This document shows positions 14,269-22,213 of a stretch of DNA of 32,111 nt, piece after piece. Below the pieces are notes generated by a model that saw only the letters and a list, made by a program, of their open reading frames with translations, had not been told where the DNA came from and searched no databases. Position 1 is the stretch's first letter. Each line of letters starts with the position of its first letter. The position numbers were made by a program, and so were the translations under genes. This stretch comes from Actinomycetota bacterium (GTDB lineage: Bacteria > Actinomycetota > Acidimicrobiia > Acidimicrobiales > Ilumatobacteraceae): assembly GCA_009920715.1 (NCBI GenBank), contig RFZO01000005.1, forward strand, positions 1-32,111. Reading direction: 5' to 3'.

Positions 14269-15174
14269 ATGACCACCTACGCCCCCGACGAATGCGACGT
14301 CAGCGTCGTGCTGCCCATCTACAACGAGAAGGGTCACCTGCGCGCAGAGATCGACCGCATCAGGGCGGCGCTCGAGAAGTCCAGGTATTCGTTCGAGTTG
14401 ATCGTGGTGGACGACGGCTCGAACGACGGCTCGGAGGCCGAGCTCTCCCGCATCGAGGGCATCACGCTCATCACCCACCGCCGCAACCAGGGCTCGGGTG
14501 CGGCACGCCGCACGGGCACCACCGCGGCGCGCGGCCGCGTGGTCGTGTGGACCGACGTCGACATGACCTACCCGAACGACCTCATCCCCGAACTGGTCGA
14601 CTCCATGGAGGGCCTCGACCACGTGGTCGGGTGGCGCCAGACGGAGGAGGGCACGCACAAGCTGCTCCGCACGCCCGCCAAGTGGGTCATCCGGAAGCTC
14701 GCCAGCTTCCTGTCCGAGACCGACATCAAGGACCTCAACTCCGGCCTGCGGGCGTTCCGCCGCGACGTGGCCATGCAGTACGTGCACGAACTCCCGAAGG
14801 GCTTCTCGTGCGTGACCACGCTGACAATGTCCTTCCTGGGCAACGGGTACAGCATCGGCTTCTTCCCGATCGAGTACTTCCCCCGCGCCGGCCGCAGCAA
14901 GTTCCACTGGCTTCGCGACACCCGCCGCTACATCCTGCAGGTCATACGGATGACCCTCTCGTACAACCCGCTGAAGGTGTTCCTGCCCGTGGGCCTGGTG
15001 CTGCTCGCCATCGGTTTCGTGAAGCTCGGTTTCGACTGGGCCGAGCGGGACTTCAGGCTGGCGGCCAACACGCTGCTCATCTTCTTTGCCGCGCTCCAGG
15101 TCATCACCGTGGGGTTGCTCGCCGACCTCGTCGTGCGGGCGACGAAGTCCCCGAACTCTGTCCCGCCGGCCTGA
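14269..15174 (+). CDS. GT2-family glycosyltransferase (DPM1/GtrB-like)
   Basis: A 301-residue membrane-anchored family 2 glycosyltransferase. The nucleotide-binding segment is VSVVLPIYNEKGHL (11-24) and FELIVVDDGSNDGS (42-55); the DXD motif is D96-V97-D98 in WTDVDMTYP. Two C-terminal helices follow (about 242-260 and 275-295), as in dolichyl/polyprenyl-phosphate sugar synthases of the GtrB type, which load a sugar onto a lipid carrier at the inner membrane face. AAGAAGG lies about eight bases before ATG 14269. It probably supplies a lipid-linked sugar to the GT-C-like protein encoded just upstream (inference from family pairing). The next gene starts three bases after its stop. Confidence 0.85.
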   Translation: MTTYAPDECDVSVVLPIYNEKGHLRAEIDRIRAALEKSRYSFELIVVDDGSNDGSEAELSRIEGITLITHRRNQGSGAARRTGTTAARGRVVVWTDVDMTYPNDLIPELVDSMEGLDHVVGWRQTEEGTHKLLRTPAKWVIRKLASFLSETDIKDLNSGLRAFRRDVAMQYVHELPKGFSCVTTLTMSFLGNGYSIGFFPIEYFPRAGRSKFHWLRDTRRYILQVIRMTLSYNPLKVFLPVGLVLLAIGFVKLGFDWAERDFRLAANTLLIFFAALQVITVGLLADLVVRATKSPNSVPPA

Positions 15175-15177
15175 TCC

Positions 15178-16410
15178 ATGCGCATCGCGATCGTCGGCGC
15201 CGCGCTGTCGGCGAACAAGGGTGCCGCGGCGATGCTCGAGTCGGTGATGGCGCGCCAGCCCGACGTGTCCGGGCCGTGCACGTTCGACATTCTCACCACG
15301 TACCCCGGCGCCGACGCGCCGCTGGTTCCGGCAGGTGCACACGCCCGCATCGTGGGGCTTCAGCCCCTTCGGCTGGCGCTGGTGGAGATCCCCGTGGCGT
15401 TGCTCGCCCGGCTCGCGCGGCTGCTCCGCCTGCCGCTCGGGTGGGTGCGTACCCGGGCGTGCCGGGCAATCCTCGATGCGGACGTGGTCGTCGACGTCGC
15501 GGGCATCAGCTTCGCCGACGGGCGCGGCATCCCCATCACCGTCTACAACGCGCTGATGACGGGACTGCCCTTGCTGCTCGGGACACCCACGGTGAAGGCG
15601 GCGCAGGCTCTCGGTCCCTTCGCGAACCCCGTGAACAGGGTGCTCGCGCGACTGGTGCTGCCCCGGCTCGCCGCGGTCTGTGCGCGCGGTGCCCGCACCA
15701 GGGAGCATCTCGATTCTCTCGGCCTCCGCAACGTCACGGACGTGGCGGACCTTGCGTTCTCGCTGGACGAGGCCGCGGCCCTGCCCCCGGAAGCCTCGGC
15801 CGGGGTTGCGGGGGCAGTCGCGGGCACCGGCGGCCAGTACGTCGTGGTGATGCCGAGTTCGGTGGTGAGGAAGCTGTTCGAGGCCACGGGCGGCGACTAT
15901 GTCGGGGCCGTCGTGGATGTCGTCCGCGGAATCAGGGAACGCACGGGCCTCGCCGTCGTGATCGCGCCCCACAGCTACCGCGACGGCCAACCGGAGGGAC
16001 GCATGAACGACGGCCCGGTGTGCAGGGAGGTCGCCGGGCGTCTCTCCGGTGACGCCGGCACCGCGGGCATCGACATGGCCCTCACGGCGGGTGAGCTGCG
16101 CAGGCTGGTCTCCGGATCGCGCGTGCTCGTGACCAGCCGTTTCCACGCGATGATCTCGGGTCTGGCCACGTGCACACCGACCGTCGTGGTGGGGTGGAGC
16201 CACAAGTACCGCGAGGTGCTCGACGATTTCGGCCTCGCCGACATGGGAATGGATTCCTCGGCCCTCTCGGACCCCGCGAAAGTGGTGGATGCGGTGGTCG
16301 ACTGCGCCGGTCGTCGCGACGCGATCTCCGCGCGGATCGCGGCCGGCCTGCCCGCCGTGAGGGAGAAGTCGCTGCGGAACTTCGACGTCATCGCGGGGGC
16401 AGTCAGGTGA
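15178..16410 (+). CDS. Polysaccharide pyruvyl transferase family protein
   Basis: A 410-residue protein of the polysaccharide pyruvyl transferase (CsaB/WcaK) family. Its GT-B-like fold is suggested by the N-terminal strand MRIAIVGAALSANKGAAAM, the central VVVMPSSVVRK and the C-terminal signature VTSRFHAMISGLATCTPTVVVGWSHKY, which closely matches the family. These enzymes transfer pyruvate from phosphoenolpyruvate onto sugars of exopolysaccharide or cell-wall polymers, giving them negative charge. The gene starts three bases after the GT2 stop and overlaps the next gene by four (GTGA), so the three are almost certainly one operon. Confidence 0.85.
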   Translation: MRIAIVGAALSANKGAAAMLESVMARQPDVSGPCTFDILTTYPGADAPLVPAGAHARIVGLQPLRLALVEIPVALLARLARLLRLPLGWVRTRACRAILDADVVVDVAGISFADGRGIPITVYNALMTGLPLLLGTPTVKAAQALGPFANPVNRVLARLVLPRLAAVCARGARTREHLDSLGLRNVTDVADLAFSLDEAAALPPEASAGVAGAVAGTGGQYVVVMPSSVVRKLFEATGGDYVGAVVDVVRGIRERTGLAVVIAPHSYRDGQPEGRMNDGPVCREVAGRLSGDAGTAGIDMALTAGELRRLVSGSRVLVTSRFHAMISGLATCTPTVVVGWSHKYREVLDDFGLADMGMDSSALSDPAKVVDAVVDCAGRRDAISARIAAGLPAVREKSLRNFDVIAGAVR

Positions 16411-17762
16411 ACGTGACCGCGGACCTCAGCGGGGTGATCTCGTCCGGCATGTGCATCGGGTGCGGCGCGTGCGAGATGGCCGACGGGTCGGTGAAGGTGC
16501 AGTTGAACCCGCGCAGCCTCATCTACGAACCGTCGTCGGCGGGCGGGGCGGCGGCCGCGGCGGTCTGTCCCGCGGTGTCCGTGGACTACCGCGGGCTCCA
16601 GGAGTACCTCTTCCCCGGTGCCGAGGCCGGTCCCTACGGTGTGGTGCGTTCGGTGCACCTGGCCCAGAGCACCGACACGGAACGCAACGTGAAGGCGAGC
16701 TCGGGTGGGCTCATCAAGGAGATTCTCCGGTCGCTGCTCTCCTCGGGGGACATTGACGGTGTGATTGCACTTGACCACGTCGACGGAATCGAGTTCGCGG
16801 CGCGTCTGGTGACCGACCCTGACGACGTCGACAACCTGCCCGGCAGCATCTACCACAACCTCTTGCAGACACCCGCCCTGAAGTTGCTGAGGGACACGCC
16901 GGGGAGGCTGGCTGTCGTGGCCATCCCGTGCCAGCTGGAGGGCCTGTACTCGTGGGTCCGCGCCAACGCACCCGAACTGCGGGAAAAGATCGTGATGACC
17001 ATCGGGCTGCTGTGCGGGTGGCAGTACTCGCACCACAGCATCAACGCGATGGGTGAGTACCTCGGGTACGACCCCGCCGACATCGCCGACATCTCGTACC
17101 GCGGCGGCGGGCCGGTGGGCAAGCTCACCGTGCGCACCCGCGACGGGTCGGAGTACTCCGCCAGCAGACGGGTCGACTTCGGGTACCAGGTGGCGTTCGA
17201 CCGGCATTTCAACACCACCAGGTGCCACGTGTGCGTGAACCACGGCAACTTCCTCGCCGACCTGGTCGTGGGGGACGCGTGGCTTCCCAGCACCGTGTTC
17301 ACGAAGACGGGCATCAGCCTGGTGGTGTGCCGCACGCCGTTCTCCGAGTCCGTTCTCTCGCGTCTGGTGTCATCGGGTGCGTGCATCGCGACTCGTGTGA
17401 CCGACGAGGAGATCCGCGAGTCGCAGACCGACCGGGTGGTGTTCGGCGAGTTCGCGTACGCCTATGCCGAGCACCTGCGCCGTCTCGGGGGCCACGTGCC
17501 CGAGCTGCGCGGCCCGAACGAGGGCCACGGCACGCCGAAGCCGCGCCGTCAGGTCGCAAAGTTCCACCGCGAGCTCGTGCGCAAGCAGGCCCTCATGGCC
17601 GCCAGGCGTTACCGCTACATGAAACTACGCAAGGCCACGCTCGAGCTGCGCGGCTACGTGATGCGGTACGTGCGCTGGTTCCTGGTGCGCATCCTGCGGG
17701 TCAAGAGCCTCAGCGGTCGCCGCAGGGAGATCCCCCGCGAGCAGCTGTCCGGGTTCCGCTGA
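16407..17762 (+). CDS. FrhB-like F420 hydrogenase/dehydrogenase beta subunit protein
   Basis: A 451-residue protein of the coenzyme F420 hydrogenase/dehydrogenase beta-subunit family. The N-terminus has an iron-sulfur motif C16-x2-C19-x2-C22 (CIGCGAC) with a C54-P55 partner, and the C-terminal domain shows the family's TTRCHVCVNHGNFLADLVVGDAW segment. The domain binds FAD, F420 and Fe-S clusters in known relatives. Standalone members are often found beside polysaccharide pyruvyl transferases in exopolysaccharide clusters, where their redox role is unclear. The start GTG 16407 overlaps the previous stop. The last 60 residues are strongly basic (RYRYMKLRKATLELRG and onward), suggesting membrane or polymer association. 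Confidence 0.82.
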   Translation: MNVTADLSGVISSGMCIGCGACEMADGSVKVQLNPRSLIYEPSSAGGAAAAAVCPAVSVDYRGLQEYLFPGAEAGPYGVVRSVHLAQSTDTERNVKASSGGLIKEILRSLLSSGDIDGVIALDHVDGIEFAARLVTDPDDVDNLPGSIYHNLLQTPALKLLRDTPGRLAVVAIPCQLEGLYSWVRANAPELREKIVMTIGLLCGWQYSHHSINAMGEYLGYDPADIADISYRGGGPVGKLTVRTRDGSEYSASRRVDFGYQVAFDRHFNTTRCHVCVNHGNFLADLVVGDAWLPSTVFTKTGISLVVCRTPFSESVLSRLVSSGACIATRVTDEEIRESQTDRVVFGEFAYAYAEHLRRLGGHVPELRGPNEGHGTPKPRRQVAKFHRELVRKQALMAARRYRYMKLRKATLELRGYVMRYVRWFLVRILRVKSLSGRRREIPREQLSGFR

Positions 17763-17770
17763 CGGTCAGC
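17758..17770. repeat. Inverted repeat across two convergent stop codons
   Basis: GCTGAC, one base, GTCAGC is a perfect inverted repeat. It contains the TGA (17760-17762) of the FrhB-like gene and the TCA (17766-17768) that is the stop of the flippase-like gene on the other strand. It might form a small hairpin in both transcripts; no T-run is present. Confidence 0.35.
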
Positions 17771-18695
17771 GCCCAGGCGCCCCGGACGACGAACGCGCGA
17801 CGATCGTCGACGCGGCCGCGCCTGCGAGGTCGACGCAGATGAAGACCACGCGGCTGACGAGAGCGAGGGAGACCGCCAGCGGTGCACCCACGGTTGCGCC
17901 CGCGAGCGCGGTGAACACCGACTCGCGGACACCGATCCCGCCGGGGACGCCGGGCACGAGGAAGCCGACGAGCCACGACGCGGATGTCACGAAGAGCATC
18001 TCGACGATTCCGATCCGCGCGCCGAACGCGGAAGCGGTGACCGACGTGCTGAGGGACATGAGCACCCACGCGGGGACGTGCACGGCCGTGAGCCGCACGA
18101 AGTCCGTCCGTCCGGGCAGGGACAGTTCGCGGCCGGTGACCCTTCCGGCGACGGAAGCGACCCGCTGCGTGACGGCGCGCGAGCCGAGAACGAAGGTGCC
18201 CGCCGCGAGGGCGACGAGGGCGAGGAAGCCGATCACGGGCCGCGACCAGGAAAGAAGCGAGCCGGCTGCCACGGCGACGACAGCGGCCGAGTAGGTGGTG
18301 ACCAGGGAGAGGCCGGTGGCGCGGTACGCGGCCCCGCGCTCCACGCCGCCGCGGACGGCCAGTTCGGCACGGCCCACGATGGGCCAGATGCCGCCCGGAA
18401 CGTACTTGCCCAGTTGTCCGACGAAGTACCAGGACATCGCCCTCCGTGCGGGTGCCTCGTGGCCTCGGGTCCGCAGCATCCATGTCCAGAGCGCGCCGAT
18501 GGACGTCATGGCGGCGAGGCCAAGCAGGAGGCTGAGGATGAGCCGGGTGGTGTCAAGGCCCGACAGGGCGTCGGCCACTTCGTCCCGCCGGGTGAAGAGC
18601 GTGCGGGCCACGAACACGACCCCTGCGATGCCCACGAGGGTGCCGAGCAGGGGGAGAAGGCGCCGGCGCATGAACTGTCGCGCTGTCGGGCCCAC
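17766..18695 (-). CDS. Lysylphosphatidylglycerol synthase TM / flippase-like membrane protein
   Basis: A 309-residue membrane protein of the UPF0104/AglD family (lysylphosphatidylglycerol synthetase membrane region, also called flippase-like). About eight helices are predicted. The hallmark is YFVGQLGKYVPGGIWPI near residue 90, and a later LVGFLVPGVPGGIGVRES carries the second conserved Gly/Pro loop. Such proteins are found in glycan and lipid clusters and are suspected of moving lipid-linked intermediates; the catalytic domain of true MprF is absent. The GTG start is chosen since TAACCT lies six bases upstream. It converges on the FrhB-like gene with only three bases between the stops. Confidence 0.8.
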   Translation of the reverse strand: MGPTARQFMRRRLLPLLGTLVGIAGVVFVARTLFTRRDEVADALSGLDTTRLILSLLLGLAAMTSIGALWTWMLRTRGHEAPARRAMSWYFVGQLGKYVPGGIWPIVGRAELAVRGGVERGAAYRATGLSLVTTYSAAVVAVAAGSLLSWSRPVIGFLALVALAAGTFVLGSRAVTQRVASVAGRVTGRELSLPGRTDFVRLTAVHVPAWVLMSLSTSVTASAFGARIGIVEMLFVTSASWLVGFLVPGVPGGIGVRESVFTALAGATVGAPLAVSLALVSRVVFICVDLAGAAASTIVARSSSGAPGR

Positions 18696-18701
18696 GGGGC
18701 A

Positions 18702-18707
18702 AGGTTA
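18702..18707 (-). promoter_or_regulatory. -10 box of a leaderless promoter (TAACCT)
   Basis: On the minus strand TAACCT lies six bases before GTG 18695, with no ribosome-binding site between. Confidence 0.5.
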
Positions 18708-18773
18708 CGCCCGCGGGGTTGGAACGGGCCGACTTCCCTCGGCAAGGATGGAAGGGACGCAAAGGGGGAGTCA

Positions 18774-20021
18774 ATGTCAATGACAGCCGACCAGGCAGCA
18801 GCGGTCTTCTACACACCGGAGGCGTACGCGGACGAGGATCTCTTCGAGAGGGCGTGTGCCTTCCTCCGCGAGAACTCTCCCGTGCACCTCGTGGAACATC
18901 CCGACGGCGAGGTGAACCCGTTCTGGGTCATAACGAGGCACGCCGACGTCCTCGAGATCGAGCTGCACAACAACATCTTCCTCAACGAGCCGCGGCCGGT
19001 CCTCGGGCCCGCAGAGAGCGACAGGCGGAACGCGGAGAACGGGCACATGCTGCGGACGCTCATCCACGTGGACGACCCGGAGCACCGGGAACTGCGCGGC
19101 GTGACGAGCGAGTGGTTCCTCCCGAAGAACATGGCCCGGCTGGACGACAGGCTTGCGTCGCTCGCGGTCCAGTACGTGGACAAGCTTGCGTCGCTCGGCG
19201 GGCGGTGCGACTTCGCGACCGACATCGCCATGCACTACCCGCTGAACGTGATCCTGCACATCCTCGGCCTGCCCGAGTCCGACTATCCGCGCATGCTGAA
19301 ACTGACGCAGGAACTGTTCGGGGCGGCCGACGAGGACCTGCGGCGAGACGACGACCCCGAGGCGATCATCAAGGTCATCGAGGACTTCTTCGCGTACTTC
19401 ACGCGCATCACAGAGGAGCGGCGGGCGAACCCCACCGACGACCTCGCATCGGCGGTGGCGAACGGCCGGATCAACGGCGAGGAGCTGAACCTCATGCAGA
19501 CCATCAGCTACTACGTCATCACGGCCACCGCGGGTCACGACACGACCGCGTCGGCGATGGCCGGCGGGGTGCTGGCGTTCATCCAGCACCCGGACCAGTG
19601 GGAGAGACTCAAGAAGGACCCGTCCCTCGTGGGCACGGCGGCCGACGAGATCATCCGCTGGGTGACGCCGGTGAAGCACTTCATGCGCACCGCGAACGAG
19701 GACTACACGCTGGCGAGCGGCCACACCATCCGCAAGGGGGAGAGCGTGCTGCTCTCGTACCCGTCGGCAAACCGTGACAGCGCGGTGTTCGCCGACCCGT
19801 TCACGTTCGACATCGGCAGGTCGCCGAACAAGCACCTGTCGTTCGGATTCGGGGTGCACTATTGCCTGGGCGCGATGCTCGCCCGCATGGAGATCAAGGC
19901 CATGCTCGCCGAGATGGTGAAGCGGGTGGAGAAGTTCGAGCTCGCCGGCGAGCCGGCGCTCATGAAGACCACCTTCGTCGGGGGTCTGAAGCGCCTCCCG
20001 GTGTCGTACTCGATGGTCTGA
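18774..20021 (+). CDS. Cytochrome P450
   Basis: A 415-residue soluble bacterial P450. The I-helix oxygen-binding motif is AGHDTT (253-258), the ExxR pair is E292-R295, and the haem loop FGFGVHYCLG contains the thiolate C364. The EIIRWVTPVKHFMRTA segment resembles actinobacterial CYP125/CYP142-type enzymes that oxidise sterol side chains, but this is a family resemblance and not a substrate call. No ferredoxin gene is adjacent, so electrons must come from elsewhere. GGGGGAG (18764-18770) lies just upstream; ATG 18774 and ATG 18780 are both possible. The amidase gene begins ten bases after its stop and is likely co-transcribed. Confidence 0.9.
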   Translation: MSMTADQAAAVFYTPEAYADEDLFERACAFLRENSPVHLVEHPDGEVNPFWVITRHADVLEIELHNNIFLNEPRPVLGPAESDRRNAENGHMLRTLIHVDDPEHRELRGVTSEWFLPKNMARLDDRLASLAVQYVDKLASLGGRCDFATDIAMHYPLNVILHILGLPESDYPRMLKLTQELFGAADEDLRRDDDPEAIIKVIEDFFAYFTRITEERRANPTDDLASAVANGRINGEELNLMQTISYYVITATAGHDTTASAMAGGVLAFIQHPDQWERLKKDPSLVGTAADEIIRWVTPVKHFMRTANEDYTLASGHTIRKGESVLLSYPSANRDSAVFADPFTFDIGRSPNKHLSFGFGVHYCLGAMLARMEIKAMLAEMVKRVEKFELAGEPALMKTTFVGGLKRLPVSYSMV

Positions 20022-20031
20022 GGAGCGGTCG

Positions 20032-21435
20032 ATGGGCAACGAGATCTGGCGCAGGAGCGCGCTCCAGCTGGCCTCCGACATCAAGTCGGGGCGGACGACG
20101 AGCAGGGAGGTCGTGCAGGCCCATCTGGACCGCATCGCCGAGGTGAACGGGCACGTCAATGCGGTCGTGAAAGTTCTCGCGGACTCTGCTCTCGCGGCCG
20201 CCGATGACGCAGACCGTGCTGTCCGCGACGGTGCGCCCCTCGGGGTCTTCCACGGGGTCCCCCTGACCATCAAGGAGAACATCGACGTGGCCGGGCAGCC
20301 GACGACGAGCGGTGTCCCCGTGCTCGCCGGGGCGATCGCACCGGACACCGCCCCTGCGGTGGAGCGGATGCTGGCGGCAGGGGCCATCCCGATCGGGCGC
20401 ACGAACCTGCCGGACATGGGGCTGCGCATCCACACCGACTCCACCCTGTACGGACGCACCAAGAACCCGTGGGACCCGGAACGTACCGCGGGCGGCTCGA
20501 GCGGGGGCGAGGCGGCCGCACTCGCCACGGGGATGTCGCCGATCGGACTCGGGAACGACATCGGCGGTTCGTTGCGCAACCCGGCGCATGCCTGCGGCGT
20601 GGCATCCATCAAGCCGTCGCGCGGCGTGGTGCCCGACACCCAGGCGTACCCCACCCCCGACAGGTCGCTCTCGTCGCAGGTGATGCTGAACCAGGGCGTC
20701 ATGGCGCGGACCGTCGCGGACGTGCGGGCAGGACTCGAGACAATCGCAGGTCACGACCCGCGGGACCCCGTGAGCGTCCCTGCACGTTTGACGGACCTCG
20801 CACCGGGCGAGCGGCTCCGCGTGGCGGTGCTCGCCGAACCCCCGGGAGGCTCCACGCATCCCGGTGTCGCGGCCGCGGTCCGTGCCGCCGCCGACGCGCT
20901 CTCCGACGCCGGGCACGACGTGGTGGAGGCCACGCCCCCGGACTACGAGCTGTCGTTCCTGCTGTGGGCGGCGATGCTGTTCACCGAGCTGCACGACATC
21001 CGTGACCAGATCGACGCGGTCATGGGTGAGGGCGGCAGGAAGCTGATCGCGAACGCGCTCGACATGTTCCCGAAAATGTCGTCACTCGAGTACTACGTGG
21101 TTCACTCGCAGCGTGACGGGGTGGCGCGGCGCTGGGGGACTTGGTTCGTCGATCATCCCGTCCTCCTCTCACCCACGTGGTCGCAACCTGCGTTCGTCGC
21201 CGACTGGGACATCTCCGGCGAGGCCGGGTCGCTCGGCACCCTCGAGCTGATGAGGCCGGTCCTGCCCGGCAATCTCCTCGGGCTTCCCTGTGCGGTGGTC
21301 CCGGGCGGGATGGCGGACGGCCTGCCGGTGGGCGTGCAGGTGATCGGTGACAGGTACACCGACCTGCGGGTGCTGTCCGTGGCCCAGCAGATCGAGGACG
21401 CGCGGGGCATCATCACCCCGATCGACCCGCGCTGA
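20032..21435 (+). CDS. Amidase signature family enzyme
   Basis: A 467-residue amidase-signature hydrolase. The Ser-cisSer-Lys triad is visible: K81 in VPLTIKENID, the cis-serine in AGGSSGGEAA (156-157) and the nucleophile S180 in GNDIGGSLRNPA. Such enzymes hydrolyse carboxamides or related ester/amide bonds in the cytoplasm; the signature does not reveal the substrate. The segment PTWSQPAF near residue 380 and GLPVGVQVIG near the C-terminus are typical. GAGGAG lies at the end of the P450 gene, just before ATG 20032, so coupled translation is likely. It converges on the omega-amidase gene with seven bases between stops. Confidence 0.9.
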   Translation: MGNEIWRRSALQLASDIKSGRTTSREVVQAHLDRIAEVNGHVNAVVKVLADSALAAADDADRAVRDGAPLGVFHGVPLTIKENIDVAGQPTTSGVPVLAGAIAPDTAPAVERMLAAGAIPIGRTNLPDMGLRIHTDSTLYGRTKNPWDPERTAGGSSGGEAAALATGMSPIGLGNDIGGSLRNPAHACGVASIKPSRGVVPDTQAYPTPDRSLSSQVMLNQGVMARTVADVRAGLETIAGHDPRDPVSVPARLTDLAPGERLRVAVLAEPPGGSTHPGVAAAVRAAADALSDAGHDVVEATPPDYELSFLLWAAMLFTELHDIRDQIDAVMGEGGRKLIANALDMFPKMSSLEYYVVHSQRDGVARRWGTWFVDHPVLLSPTWSQPAFVADWDISGEAGSLGTLELMRPVLPGNLLGLPCAVVPGGMADGLPVGVQVIGDRYTDLRVLSVAQQIEDARGIITPIDPR

Positions 21436-21442
21436 CCGCTCC

Positions 21443-22201
21443 TCAGGATCTCCTGTCCTGGAGGAACGGGAACCGCGCCCTCACCTCGGCAACATTTTGC
21501 GGGGACACCTCTGCGCACGCGATGGATTCCCCGTCGGCGGCCACCGTCTCGTTGCCGAGCGGGTCGATGATGCGCGAGTCGCCGCAGTAGGCGAGTCCGC
21601 CGCCATCACCGACCCTGTTCACGCCCACCACGTACGCCTGGTTCTCGATGGCGCGGGCGCGCAGGAGCGACACCCAGTGCGTCCGTCGGCTCTCGGGCCA
21701 GTTCGCCGGCACGACGTACAGATCGGTGTCCCGGGCGAGGCCCCAGAACTCGTCAGCGAAGCGGAGGTCGTAGCAGACGAACAGCGAGGTCCGTGTGCCC
21801 TCGATGTCCACGGTGACGTGCTTGCTCCCGGGGCGGAAGTGCCTGTCCTCCCCGCCGTAGGTGAACGGGTGAATTTTCGAGTAGCGGTGCTGCGTGCCGT
21901 CGGGGGAGGCGACCACGAGGGAGTTGTACGGCCGGGGGTCGTCGGGTGCGGTCTCCGGACAGCTTCCCGCCACCCAGATCCCGTGCCGAGCAGCCATGTC
22001 CGACAGGAAGGAACTGGAGGGCCCGCCGGTCGGCTCGCCGATGTCGTCGCGGTCCACGACGAACCCGGTGGAGAACATCTCGGTGAGGACCGCCAGGCGT
22101 GCACCCTCGTCCGCGGCGCGCGAGATGAGCGGGGCGAGTCGGGCGAAGTTGGCCTCACGGTCTGCCCAGACGATGTCGTGCTGCACCGCTGCGACCCGCA
22201 T
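21443..22201 (-). CDS. Nitrilase-superfamily omega-amidase
   Basis: A 252-residue carbon-nitrogen hydrolase with the Glu-Lys-Cys triad: E41 in LTEMFSTGF, K109 in YSKIHPF and C143 in FVCYDLRF. These motifs and the C-terminal RFPFLQDRR resemble the Nit2/YafV omega-amidase group, which hydrolyses 2-oxoglutaramate to 2-oxoglutarate and ammonia. It begins 12 bases after the stop of an aminotransferase on the same strand. That pairing matches the glutamine-transaminase/omega-amidase route, in which amide hydrolysis pulls the transamination forward. The family call is strong; the specific substrate rests on context. Confidence 0.82.
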   Translation of the reverse strand: MRVAAVQHDIVWADREANFARLAPLISRAADEGARLAVLTEMFSTGFVVDRDDIGEPTGGPSSSFLSDMAARHGIWVAGSCPETAPDDPRPYNSLVVASPDGTQHRYSKIHPFTYGGEDRHFRPGSKHVTVDIEGTRTSLFVCYDLRFADEFWGLARDTDLYVVPANWPESRRTHWVSLLRARAIENQAYVVGVNRVGDGGGLAYCGDSRIIDPLGNETVAADGESIACAEVSPQNVAEVRARFPFLQDRRS

Positions 22202-22213
22202 GCCGTCAGTCTC

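Noticed and set aside
14206-16203. 665-codon minus-strand reading frame opposite the GT2 and pyruvyl transferase genes
   Set aside because: It covers two convincing plus-strand genes and contains no recognisable domain; long antisense frames are common in GC-rich coding DNA.
19150-19201. 13-base direct repeat CTTGCGTCGCTCG within the P450 gene
   Set aside because: It encodes two similar helix segments (RLASLA and KLASLG) in frame and is explained by coding constraints.
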